Below are positions 1 through 8,129 of a stretch of 51,406 bases of DNA, piece after piece (positions within the stretch are counted from its first letter, which is position 1; every line of letters starts with the position of its first letter). The position numbers were made by a program, and so were the translations under genes. Origin of the DNA: CALCMJ01 sp964475415 (GTDB lineage: Bacteria; Bacteroidota; Bacteroidia; Chitinophagales; Saprospiraceae); NCBI GenBank assembly GCA_964475415.1, contig CAYYWZ010000024.1, positions 1 to 51,406 on the forward strand, given 5' to 3'. The notes beneath the pieces were generated by a model. That model searched no databases and was not told the origin of the DNA. It was given only the letters and a program-made list of their open reading frames with translations.

Positions 1-20
1 GTTCTAAGACAATTATATAT

Positions 21-54
21 AAAGGGATATCGGTAATTCCGAATATCCCTATTT
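21..54. terminator. Hairpin, possible terminator at the left edge
   Basis: GGGATATCGG at 24-33 pairs with CCG and ATATCCC at 39-49, with one bulged A. A-rich sequence lies on the left and a short T-rich stretch on the right. It lies downstream of the crcB operon on the minus strand and could end that transcript or one entering from outside the window. The T-tract is weak on both strands. Confidence 0.4.
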
Positions 55-165
55 AGTACATTAGATAAAAAGGCAACTATATTTTAATTATATGCGGTAA
101 AAAAAGCTTAGTAAGTGGTAATTATTTGAATTGACAAATTATGAATAGCTGCAAGTAGAAGTGTA

Positions 166-534
166 TTACATTTGATGCGCAAGGTAGTAAGCGCAGAATA
201 ATATTATTGTACATAAAATAATACTTAGTAACACATAGCTAATGGCCATAAGAAATTGATTCTGTTCCATCAGTAAGAACACCTCTGCAGAAAAAGTAGA
301 GAAGGTACTAAAGCCGCCACAGAAACCAGTCATGAGAAGTAATTTCGTCTTGTCGTCTAGATGGTTTTTAGTTAACCAGCCCAATAGAAAACCTAGTATG
401 ATGCAACTTAAGAAATTAGCGATGAAAGTTTTTGTAGGGAATCCATGTTCTGTATTTTTTACAGAAAGACTGACTAGATATCGTGCAACACTACCTAGCC
501 CTCCACCGAGGAATACCATTAGGATGGCATTCAT
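166..534 (-). CDS. crcB: CrcB/FluC-family fluoride ion channel
   Basis: Small inner-membrane protein of 122 residues, the usual CrcB length, with four hydrophobic segments. The N-terminal GGGLGSVARY and the central GFCGGFSTFSTF are the family signatures. The second contains the Phe/Thr/Ser positions that line the fluoride path in studied Fluc channels. Family members work as dual-topology dimers that expel cytoplasmic fluoride. The start codon overlaps the stop of the upstream glycosyltransferase gene as ATGA, so the two are probably translationally coupled in one transcript. I saw no fluoride-riboswitch-like element ahead of the operon, so regulation by fluoride is not evident here. Only one crcB is present, consistent with a homodimer. 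Confidence 0.93.
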   Translation of the reverse strand: MNAILMVFLGGGLGSVARYLVSLSVKNTEHGFPTKTFIANFLSCIILGFLLGWLTKNHLDDKTKLLLMTGFCGGFSTFSTFSAEVFLLMEQNQFLMAISYVLLSIILCTIILFCAYYLAHQM

Positions 535-1598
535 GATTTGACAGCATTTTTTGCTCTGACAGCATTTCTACTCATAAAAAATAATAAGGCCGATAGCGAC
601 AGGGCAATGGTAAGGACCAGCAATAATAGTTTGATATTACCAAGGAAATCCATGAAATATACGAGTAATATAAAAAACGAATTTACCGTAACAAGCACAT
701 AGCTTGCAGTCATATGGCTAAGTCCTAGATCTAATAATTGGTGATGTGTATGTGTTCTGTCTGGATAGAATGGAGATCTTCCGTTTACTATACGTCTTGT
801 AAATACACTTAGCGTGTCAAAAAGAGGAAGGATAAGTACACCTACAGCAGCAGCAGGTGCAGAATCAAAGTACAACCAATTAGGACGTACAGGCCCGCAA
901 TTTAATTCTATAAACTGAATAGCAAGAATAGAGCATACTAGACCGAGTAATAGGGAACCGGTGTCCCCCATGAATATCTGTGCGGGTGAAAAGTTGTATT
1001 TTAGAAAAGCGACAATACTTCCTGTCAGCGCAAATGCTACCATGGCATTGCCTATATAATCATTTTTGTAAAACCAATATCCAAAGGTAAATGCAATCAA
1101 AATCCCTATACTTCCCGACAATCCGTTGATACCATCTATAAGGTTAAAAGCATTGATAATAAGTACAATGATGAATATGGTAAGAAAAACAGAAACCAAG
1201 TAAGGTAGCGTCTCTATTCCAAAGATTCCGTGAAAGCTAGAAATCCTAATCTTAGCTCTAAGTACTATAATGGCTGCTGCAAATATCTGTCCTGCAAATT
1301 TCTTGCTCGGAGATATAGGATCTATATCGTCCTTTGCACCGATAAGGAAGATGATGATAAAAGAACAAAGGATGTATTGTAAGTCAGCGAAATAAGAAAA
1401 TGGTGTCCATAATATAATAGAGAAAATAGTACCAGCGAAAATCCCAATTCCTCCTAATGAGGGCGTACTTACTGTGTGAGACCTACGTTCACCAGGTTCG
1501 TCAAAAAGGTGTTTCTTCCTTGCGACACTTATGATCGAAGGAATCGCAAGAAAAGTAAGAGAAAAAGCCGTTATAAAAGCGAGAACAATGTCGTACAT
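531..1598 (-). CDS. Glycosyltransferase family 4 (WecA/MraY-like undecaprenyl-phosphate sugar-1-phosphate transferase)
   Basis: Polytopic membrane enzyme of 355 residues with about ten hydrophobic segments. It transfers a sugar-1-phosphate, typically GlcNAc-1-P, from a UDP-sugar onto undecaprenyl phosphate to start O-antigen, teichoic acid or capsule chains. Visible motifs are DEPGERRSH near the N-terminus, GAKDDIDP with the Asp pair, NAFNLIDGINGL, FMGDTGSLLLG, and a His-rich PDRTHTHHQLL loop typical of WecA/TagO rather than MraY. There is no peptidoglycan gene cluster around it, which also argues against true MraY. It is followed without a gap by crcB and is divergent from uppS, whose product makes the same lipid carrier. 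The exact sugar cannot be read from sequence. Confidence 0.9.
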   Translation of the reverse strand: MYDIVLAFITAFSLTFLAIPSIISVARKKHLFDEPGERRSHTVSTPSLGGIGIFAGTIFSIILWTPFSYFADLQYILCSFIIIFLIGAKDDIDPISPSKKFAGQIFAAAIIVLRAKIRISSFHGIFGIETLPYLVSVFLTIFIIVLIINAFNLIDGINGLSGSIGILIAFTFGYWFYKNDYIGNAMVAFALTGSIVAFLKYNFSPAQIFMGDTGSLLLGLVCSILAIQFIELNCGPVRPNWLYFDSAPAAAVGVLILPLFDTLSVFTRRIVNGRSPFYPDRTHTHHQLLDLGLSHMTASYVLVTVNSFFILLVYFMDFLGNIKLLLLVLTIALSLSALLFFMSRNAVRAKNAVKS

Positions 1599-1623
1599 CT
1601 ACTATTAGGTGATTGTATTAGCA

Positions 1624-1651
1624 CAAAGATATTCAAATATGCTTTTAGCAA
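1624..1651 (-). promoter_or_regulatory. Putative Bacteroidota-type promoter for the WecA-like/crcB operon
   Basis: On the minus strand TATCTTTG (1624-1631) matches the -7 consensus TAnnTTTG exactly. A TTG at 1649-1651 lies 17 bases upstream, close to the usual -33 spacing. The predicted transcript start is about 20 bases ahead of the start codon at 1598. This is a pattern match only. Confidence 0.45.
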
Positions 1652-1756
1652 GTAGTTTATATAGTGTTTATCGCTTTATATTAGTTAATAATAATTGGCT
1701 AAGGCATATTCTTTTGCTTATTTTGTGGAAGAATAAGCGCTCATTTGTATAAAATA

Positions 1757-2500
1757 ATGACAGATCCTAAATCACATATTGATCTTAACAGACTACCTAG
1801 ACACATAGCAGTCATTATGGATGGTAATGGCAGATGGGCTAAGAAGCAGGGTATGCCTAGAGTTTTTGGCCATAAAAATGGTGTAACAGCGGTACGAGAA
1901 ATTACAGAAGCTAGTGCTGAATTAGGAATAGAGTATCTTACTTTATATGCTTTTTCTACAGAGAATTGGGGTAGACCATCGCTAGAAGTAAACGCACTTA
2001 TGTCATTGCTTGTAGAAACAGTTAGAAAAGAACTGAATACACTTAATGAAAATGATATAAAACTTGAAGCAATAGGAGATCTGAGTAAACTGCCTTCTAA
2101 AACGTATAAAGCACTACAAGAAGGTATAGAAAACACCAAGAATAATAAGAAGATGACCTTGGTGCTTGCGCTCAACTATAGCAGTAAGTGGGAAATAACG
2201 GAAGCGGTTAAAACTATAGCCATAAAAGCAAAGCAAGATCTAATAGCAATAGAAGACATATCAGAAGAACATATTACCCAAGCCTTATCTACAGCTGAGA
2301 TTCCAGATCCTGAGTTGATGATCAGAACTAGTGGTGAAAAACGGATAAGCAACTACCTATTATGGCAGTTAGCATATGCAGAACTTTACTTTACAGATTT
2401 ATTTTGGCCTGACTTCAGGAAATATGATCTTTATGAGGCTATTTTGGATTTCCAAGCGAGAGAAAGAAGGTTTGGGAAGACCAGCGAACAAATAGTGTAA
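1757..2500 (+). CDS. uppS: Isoprenyl transferase (undecaprenyl diphosphate synthase)
   Basis: Cytoplasmic cis-prenyltransferase that extends farnesyl diphosphate with isopentenyl diphosphate to C55-PP, the precursor of the lipid carrier for cell-wall and surface glycans. The N-terminus carries HIAVIMDGNGRWAKK with the catalytic Asp (D22 from the chosen start), followed by YAFSTENWGRP. The C-terminal part has RTSGEKRISNYLLWQ and a YFTDLFWPDF element, all UppS signatures. ATG 1757 is preferred over an in-frame TTG at 1745, giving 247 residues, the normal size. It sits directly upstream of bamA, a common Bacteroidota order, with a 108-base gap that contains a likely separate promoter. Confidence 0.95.
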   Translation: MTDPKSHIDLNRLPRHIAVIMDGNGRWAKKQGMPRVFGHKNGVTAVREITEASAELGIEYLTLYAFSTENWGRPSLEVNALMSLLVETVRKELNTLNENDIKLEAIGDLSKLPSKTYKALQEGIENTKNNKKMTLVLALNYSSKWEITEAVKTIAIKAKQDLIAIEDISEEHITQALSTAEIPDPELMIRTSGEKRISNYLLWQLAYAELYFTDLFWPDFRKYDLYEAILDFQARERRFGKTSEQIV

Positions 2501-2550
2501 AAAAATCTTAAATTTTCGTTAAAAAGCTGTAAAACAACAGCTTATAGCCG

Positions 2551-2558
2551 TACGTTTG
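2551..2558 (+). promoter_or_regulatory. Putative -7 element of a bamA promoter
   Basis: TACGTTTG matches TAnnTTTG exactly, 50 bases before the bamA start. The -33 region is poor, with no clear TTG about 19 bases upstream. A small hairpin, AAGCTGT at 2524-2530 with ACAGCTT at 2536-2542, lies just before it and may attenuate read-through from uppS. Confidence 0.4.
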
Positions 2559-2608
2559 TCGAACTTTTCCGTTCCTTCAATGACGGCACAATAGTTAATT
2601 AAGAAAAC

Positions 2609-5272
2609 ATGACATTCAACCATATGTTTGGTATCAAAAATATAGGTCTAATTTGCTTACTATCAATACTTTGTAGTTCAGTAATAGGTCAAGAAGAAAA
2701 GAAAGATTCTTTAGATAGTACAAGTGAAGATCTAAATCTAGATGAGATCCAGACTTATGATTATTCTCAAAGACAGGTATATGAGATAGGAGGGGTTACT
2801 GTAAATGGAGCAGAGGATAGAGATAGGAATGCCATAATTTCTATTGCAGGTTTCAAAGTAGGTAATAAAATCAACATCCCAGGTGATGATATTCCCCAAG
2901 CGATAAGAGCATTATGGAAGCTTAAATTGTTCGAAGAAGTACAGATATTCCAAACCAAAAAGGTAGATAATATAATATTTCTAGAGATCTACCTTAGAGA
3001 GCGTCCTACACTATCTAGATATTCCTTCAAGGGGATTAAAAAATCTCACCACGATGATATCAACGAATTTTTAGAGGGTATCCTTACCAAGGGAGGCATC
3101 GTTACCGATGATATGAAGATCAATAGTAAAAACAAGATCAAGGAATACTACATCGAAAAAGGTAAGCTAGATGTAGATGTAAAAGTCAAAGAAATAGAAG
3201 ATAAGGCAAAGGAAAATACAGTAAGACTAGTTTTTGATATTGATACCAAAGATAGAGTGAAAGTTGCTTCTATAGATTTCGAAGGAAATACTGTTTTTAG
3301 CGATCGTAAGCTTAGGAAGAAAATGAGTAACACTAAGAAGAAAGGTACACTCTTCCGTAAAACAAAATTTATTGGTGACAACTTCGAAGAAGACAAAAAA
3401 TCTATTATATCAGCATACAATACACTAGGATATAGAGATGCTAAGATTCTAAAAGATTCTGTGTGGAGAAACAGGAAAGGAGAAATAAATATTGACATAG
3501 AAATAGAGGAAGGCAAGCAGTATTATTTTAGGAATATCGTTTGGAAAGGAAATTCTATATATACGGATAATCAGTTGTTTAATATTCTAGGAATCCTACC
3601 AGGAGATATTTATAACCCTGAATTACTAGAGCAGCGTCTTAGATTTTCTTTTGACGGTAGAGATATTTCTTCTCTATACCTAGATGATGGATATTTGTTT
3701 TTCCAAGTAGAGCCTACAGAGGTAGCTATAGTTGGAGATTCTATAGATGTGGAAATGCGTATCTATGAAGGAGCACAAGCAACGATAAACAATGTTCTTA
3801 TAAGAGGTAATGACAGAACAAATGAGCACGTTGTAAGAAGACAGATTAGAACGAAGCCTGGACAGAAATTCAGTAGATCTGATATCATGCGTTCGCAGAG
3901 AGAGATTATCAACTTAGGCTATTTTAATCCCGAGTCGATGGGTATCGGAACTCCAGTCAATCCAGCAAATGGAACCGTAGATATCGTCTATGATCTAGAA
4001 GAAAGACCTTCTGATCAATTAGAGCTTTCTGCAGGCTATGGAGGATTTAGTGGACTGATAGGGACGCTAGGGGTTACCTTTAATAATTTTTCTGTAAAAA
4101 ATATAAAAGATAGATCTACTTGGGCACCATTACCACAAGGTGATGGACAAAAGTTGTCTCTAAGAGTGCAGAGTAATAGTAGGTTTTTCAGATCTTATAA
4201 TTTCTCCTTTACAGAGCCTTGGCTAGGAGGGAAACGTCCTAGATCATTTACAGTAGGTGCAGTGAGATCGGCTTTTGATTACGAATCATTTGCACAGGGT
4301 AAATTATCTATATCTAGAGTATTTGCAGGGCTGGGAACACAGCTGAAATGGCCTGATGATTTCTTTTCTTCTAATACAACAGCTAACATAGAATTCATTA
4401 ATATGAATGACTATGCTAGAGGTCAGTTTTTTGTAGATGGTCTGAACATCACAACGGGTAATTTCAAAAACTTTAGTATCAACCAAGTTTTCACTAGAAG
4501 TTCTGTATCGGAGCCTATCTATCCTAGAAGAGGTTCTAGAGTATCTCTGTCTATACAGATAACACCACCTTATTCATTGTTTAGAAGTGATAGATTTTTC
4601 GAACTTACACAAGAGGAAAAAGACGATGCTATAAGAGAAGCACAAGCCACAGTTGGACCAGGTATTATATTGACAGATGCACAGAAAGATAATATTATCA
4701 GTATAAGAGAAAATGCTGAGAAGTTTGAATTTCTAGAATATCACAAATGGAGATTCGATGCGGAATGGTATTTTAACATCTTTAGCAAGTTTGTCATTAT
4801 GGCAAATGCTAAGATTGGTTATGTTGGAGCTTATGATAATGATATAGGCTTATCACCATTCGAACGTTTTGAGTTAGGAGGGGACGGGCTATCTAATCAG
4901 AATATAGGTATAACAGGAAAGGATATTATTTCTCTTAGAGGTTATGATGTTTCGGATATAGAGCAGAACACACAGAACAATGGTGGAGGGACAATCTTTG
5001 ATAAGTTTACTGTAGAACTTAGATATCCGCTATCTCTGAATCCTAACTCATCTATCTATCTGCATACTTTCTTACAAGGAGGTAACGCTTGGGGTAGCTT
5101 TTCAGATTTTAACCCTTTCCAAGTTCAGCGATCAGCAGGTTTTGGTATGAGAGTATTTTTACCGATGTTTGGTCTGTTAGGATTTGATTACGGCTGGGGA
5201 TTAGATAAAAGTATAGAAGCAGGAGGATCGAGAGGACAGTTTAGCATAGTATTAGGATTTGAACCAGACTAA
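2609..5272 (+). CDS. bamA: Outer membrane protein assembly factor BamA
   Basis: Core component of the beta-barrel assembly machinery that folds and inserts barrels into the outer membrane. An N-terminal signal sequence ends near the VIGQ at about residue 27. Five POTRA-type repeats follow (about 55-460; the first begins YEIGGVTVNGAED), then an Omp85 barrel to residue 887. The barrel contains the loop-6 motif LRGYD near residue 775, the equivalent of the conserved VRGF, followed by a Gly-rich turn. Length (887) is typical of Bacteroidota BamA. skp/ompH follows after 110 bases, the usual chaperone partner, and uppS precedes it. ATG 2609 is used; an in-frame ATG at 2624 would also keep the signal peptide. 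Confidence 0.95.
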   Translation: MTFNHMFGIKNIGLICLLSILCSSVIGQEEKKDSLDSTSEDLNLDEIQTYDYSQRQVYEIGGVTVNGAEDRDRNAIISIAGFKVGNKINIPGDDIPQAIRALWKLKLFEEVQIFQTKKVDNIIFLEIYLRERPTLSRYSFKGIKKSHHDDINEFLEGILTKGGIVTDDMKINSKNKIKEYYIEKGKLDVDVKVKEIEDKAKENTVRLVFDIDTKDRVKVASIDFEGNTVFSDRKLRKKMSNTKKKGTLFRKTKFIGDNFEEDKKSIISAYNTLGYRDAKILKDSVWRNRKGEINIDIEIEEGKQYYFRNIVWKGNSIYTDNQLFNILGILPGDIYNPELLEQRLRFSFDGRDISSLYLDDGYLFFQVEPTEVAIVGDSIDVEMRIYEGAQATINNVLIRGNDRTNEHVVRRQIRTKPGQKFSRSDIMRSQREIINLGYFNPESMGIGTPVNPANGTVDIVYDLEERPSDQLELSAGYGGFSGLIGTLGVTFNNFSVKNIKDRSTWAPLPQGDGQKLSLRVQSNSRFFRSYNFSFTEPWLGGKRPRSFTVGAVRSAFDYESFAQGKLSISRVFAGLGTQLKWPDDFFSSNTTANIEFINMNDYARGQFFVDGLNITTGNFKNFSINQVFTRSSVSEPIYPRRGSRVSLSIQITPPYSLFRSDRFFELTQEEKDDAIREAQATVGPGIILTDAQKDNIISIRENAEKFEFLEYHKWRFDAEWYFNIFSKFVIMANAKIGYVGAYDNDIGLSPFERFELGGDGLSNQNIGITGKDIISLRGYDVSDIEQNTQNNGGGTIFDKFTVELRYPLSLNPNSSIYLHTFLQGGNAWGSFSDFNPFQVQRSAGFGMRVFLPMFGLLGFDYGWGLDKSIEAGGSRGQFSIVLGFEPD

Positions 5273-5382
5273 TCTTAAACAATCGTTAATTAGAAAAAAA
5301 AAGAAATTAAAGCTTGTTGCCTAGATGTTATAGCAGCATAAATAGAAAATAAATAAACGAATAAAAATAAAAATTTAAGGAA

Positions 5383-5883
5383 ATGAAAAAATTATTTACA
5401 CTCTTTATAGCACTTTCTTTTGTCTGTACTATGCAGGCACAGAAATTTGGATATGTAAATTCGCAGCAGTTATTGATAGAATCTCCAGATGTAAAAGCTG
5501 CTGATGCTCAACTTACCACTTATCAAAATGAATTGATTGCTAAGGGAGAGACGATGGTGAAGAACTTCGAAGCTAATTACAAAAAATATGTTGAGATTGC
5601 TAACGGTGGTACTTTATCAAAAGTAGAAATGGCTCAGAAGGAAGGAGATCTTGCTAAGGAGCAACAAGCTATACAGCAGTACGAGGTAGAAGTACAACAA
5701 AAACTTGCTTCTAAAAGAGAAACACTATACCAGCCGATAATAGATAAGATGAAAACGATGTTAGATCAAATAGGAACGGAAATGGGATATACGATGATAT
5801 TTGATTCTAGTGCTGGAGGTTTGTTACACGCAGTAGAAGCTGATGATGTTATGCCTCTACTAAAACAAAAATTAGGAATGTAA
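5383..5883 (+). CDS. skp: OmpH/Skp-family periplasmic chaperone
   Basis: Small exported protein (166 residues) with an N-terminal signal peptide ending MQAQ at about residue 20. The mature protein begins KFGYVNSQQLL, the usual OmpH opening strand. Residues 35-125 form a Lys/Glu/Gln-rich helical region that would build the tentacle-like coiled coils used to hold unfolded outer-membrane proteins. The C-terminus returns to beta sequence (GYTMIFDSS). Skp proteins deliver substrates to BamA, whose gene is directly upstream. Many Bacteroidota carry two tandem ompH copies here; this window has only one. A strong hairpin terminator follows 30 bases after the stop. Confidence 0.93.
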   Translation: MKKLFTLFIALSFVCTMQAQKFGYVNSQQLLIESPDVKAADAQLTTYQNELIAKGETMVKNFEANYKKYVEIANGGTLSKVEMAQKEGDLAKEQQAIQQYEVEVQQKLASKRETLYQPIIDKMKTMLDQIGTEMGYTMIFDSSAGGLLHAVEADDVMPLLKQKLGM

Positions 5884-5912
5884 AATGAGCTAATGCTTGT
5901 TTCTAAAATATC

Positions 5913-5945
5913 AAGAGCGCAGTGAAAACTGCGCTCTTTTTTTTG
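5913..5945. terminator. Intrinsic terminator between skp and the convergent FISUMP gene
   Basis: AAGAGCGCAGT (5913-5923), loop GAAA, then ACTGCGCTCTT (5928-5938), running into a T-tract to 5945. The stem is perfect and GC-rich with a stable tetraloop. A-rich sequence on the left arm means it could also serve the minus-strand operon ending at 5982. Confidence 0.88.
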
Positions 5946-5981
5946 TAGATAGGTATAGAAGCTAGATTACCTAGTTGTTAT

Positions 5982-8129
5982 TTATATGTTTTTGACACAT
6001 CTGCATGGTACAGCATGAGCTTGTTTTGTAGCATGAGTGAAACCAGTATCTAATATATCCTCATATAACTGAAACATATAAAAACTGTTGTTTTCACTTT
6101 CTGTAAGGGTAGCGAGTGTGCCGATGTTATAGGTACCGTCTGAGTATATTTTAGTATCTTCAGAATTGCTTTGTTTTATACTATAGCCGTCTGCATCCAT
6201 TCTAAACTTAGCACTTTCTGAAGGTTCATATGCCCATCCTTGCCCTATCAGATCATTAAATATAGATTCTGCCCCGATTGAATTAATTAGATTTTCGAAA
6301 TCACTTCTTGTAGGAACTCTATATTCTTCTGGACAAATATTTCCTAGGTTTAATTCTAAAAAAGTGTAATGTCTTCCAAAGATTGACTCAGTTCCTAGCT
6401 GGCCATCTGGACCTTCATAATCTAGGTTCTCGATCATCCAAGATAAATTTCCTATTTGTTCGACGCAATATTCTTTTCCACTAGCGTCCTGTACTTTAGT
6501 GTTACAAATTCTGTCGATGCTTATTGGCTCTATAGTTTTTTGTGTTATACAATCAGATGCGACAACACTAGTAACGATTGCTTGTAATTCTGTCAATTGA
6601 TTTTTTAATTCGATTTCATAGGTTTCTCCAAACTGAAATATGTCATTTTCAGTAAAGTTTACGAGGGCACCTTTTAGTGTTTTTAAACTATAATTTATAG
6701 CAGTATTTGGTCCATTATTATCTATTCTTAATTGCACTTTTATATTCGAAAGTTGACTTTCTGATACTGGCCCCAGTTCATTGACAATCATGACTATATC
6801 ATCTTCATTGCAGGGTGTTCCTAGAGCAATTTCTTTTTTAAATACATTGAAGGATAAGCTAAATCCATAATTCAGTTTTACGTTTTCGCTTTTCTGTAAG
6901 TCTCCTATCTTGGCTTTCAGTAAATTGTCTAAACGTAACTGAGCAAATTCTGGTGGGAGTATAACTCCAGAGTATAGTGATAAGTTTAAGCCTACATCAA
7001 AACTCATTTTCAATTTTCTATTTACATCATCTGTCACATCTGCAAGAGTGGCAGAAAAAACTGGAGTAACTTCTGGCGCAACAGCAACTCCTAAGTTACC
7101 TAGGACAGGAAAGGCAATAATAAATTCTATACCTATGCCAAAGGATGCTGTAAAATTTAAATTGACATCGTCTTTTTTGAGGGTATCAGATATCATCCAA
7201 GTAATTTCTTTTTCTTGTGCAGTTTTTATAATGTCATCCCCTTCTCCTTCCCACGTATATATTGTAGGTTCATTGACACTTCTAATAAGTTTAAATGCTT
7301 TTTGAATTTCTATATCTCCTTTTAAGGAACCAAAGACCCTAAATCCTAGTCCTAAACCTAATCCAGGTATTGGAGTAGGTGTTATAGCTCTATAGAAAGG
7401 AACAGCATCCGCAGAGTTAAGTATAGGTTTAGGAGCTTTAAAAGAAGCGCTAGCTTTTACCGAAACAGAATTAAGCTCTACAGTTAGAATTGATTTATAC
7501 TCTACCCTTGATATAGTAGGTTTTGACATTGTTTCTTCATTCCACCTGTGTGTTGTAACTATACATGCCTCATAAGATCCTATAAAATTAAGTGAAATTC
7601 CAAAATTTCCCATAATAGTGGTTGGTACTAGAGAAGATGGAAAAGGAATTGGCAAGGACTCATCTATGCTAAGGAATTGGTCATTATCTAGCGAACTCAT
7701 ACCAGCCGTATCTAGATCACAAGCAGATCTAGTAATTCCAAAGCTTATTTGTGATCTATGAAAATAACTAGAAAAAGATTCCTTTAAGGTTGTTTTCTCT
7801 AGATGGAAAATCCTCTCGTTATTACCTTCTTCTATACTTGTTATCTTTCCAAGAATTCCTCCTATAAGTTTATCTGAAGCCATGGGATAGTGGAACAGTA
7901 CTTCACCCACCTTAAGAGTATCTAGCTCAGGATTGTTTCTTAGTACAACAAAGGTAGGATCCACTGTCAGAATATTAGAAGTATCTATGTGGTTAATATT
8001 CTGAGTAATAGGTTTTAGAATAGTAGGTATAGCACCATTATCTTGTTCTTCTAAGACAAATGGCTCTTTCTCACAGGTCCAATTAAGAGAGGCAGATAAT
8101 AACAATAATAGGATATAATATTTTTTCAT
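5982..8129 (-). CDS. FISUMP-domain lipoprotein, last gene of the surface operon
   Basis: 715 residues. A short hydrophobic signal sequence ends in a lipobox-like NWTC, so the product is probably a lipoprotein. The middle (about 30-535) is a beta-rich region I do not recognise; it contains a Gly-rich hydrophobic stretch around PTPIPGLGLGLGFRV. The C-terminal part (about 538-715) is a Fibrobacter succinogenes major paralogous domain (FISUMP). It opens KVQDASGKEYCVEQIG, continues with NLSWMIENLDY and CPEEYRVPTRSDFENL, and ends PCRCVKN. FISUMP domains are common on exported Bacteroidota proteins and have no defined activity. The start overlaps the stop of the fibronectin-type gene as ATGA. Function is unknown. 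Confidence 0.85.
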   Translation of the reverse strand: MKKYYILLLLLSASLNWTCEKEPFVLEEQDNGAIPTILKPITQNINHIDTSNILTVDPTFVVLRNNPELDTLKVGEVLFHYPMASDKLIGGILGKITSIEEGNNERIFHLEKTTLKESFSSYFHRSQISFGITRSACDLDTAGMSSLDNDQFLSIDESLPIPFPSSLVPTTIMGNFGISLNFIGSYEACIVTTHRWNEETMSKPTISRVEYKSILTVELNSVSVKASASFKAPKPILNSADAVPFYRAITPTPIPGLGLGLGFRVFGSLKGDIEIQKAFKLIRSVNEPTIYTWEGEGDDIIKTAQEKEITWMISDTLKKDDVNLNFTASFGIGIEFIIAFPVLGNLGVAVAPEVTPVFSATLADVTDDVNRKLKMSFDVGLNLSLYSGVILPPEFAQLRLDNLLKAKIGDLQKSENVKLNYGFSLSFNVFKKEIALGTPCNEDDIVMIVNELGPVSESQLSNIKVQLRIDNNGPNTAINYSLKTLKGALVNFTENDIFQFGETYEIELKNQLTELQAIVTSVVASDCITQKTIEPISIDRICNTKVQDASGKEYCVEQIGNLSWMIENLDYEGPDGQLGTESIFGRHYTFLELNLGNICPEEYRVPTRSDFENLINSIGAESIFNDLIGQGWAYEPSESAKFRMDADGYSIKQSNSEDTKIYSDGTYNIGTLATLTESENNSFYMFQLYEDILDTGFTHATKQAHAVPCRCVKNI

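Noticed and set aside
1599..1756. Possible fluoride riboswitch for crcB
   Set aside because: No fluoride-aptamer-like sequence is seen ahead of the operon, and crcB is the second, coupled gene.
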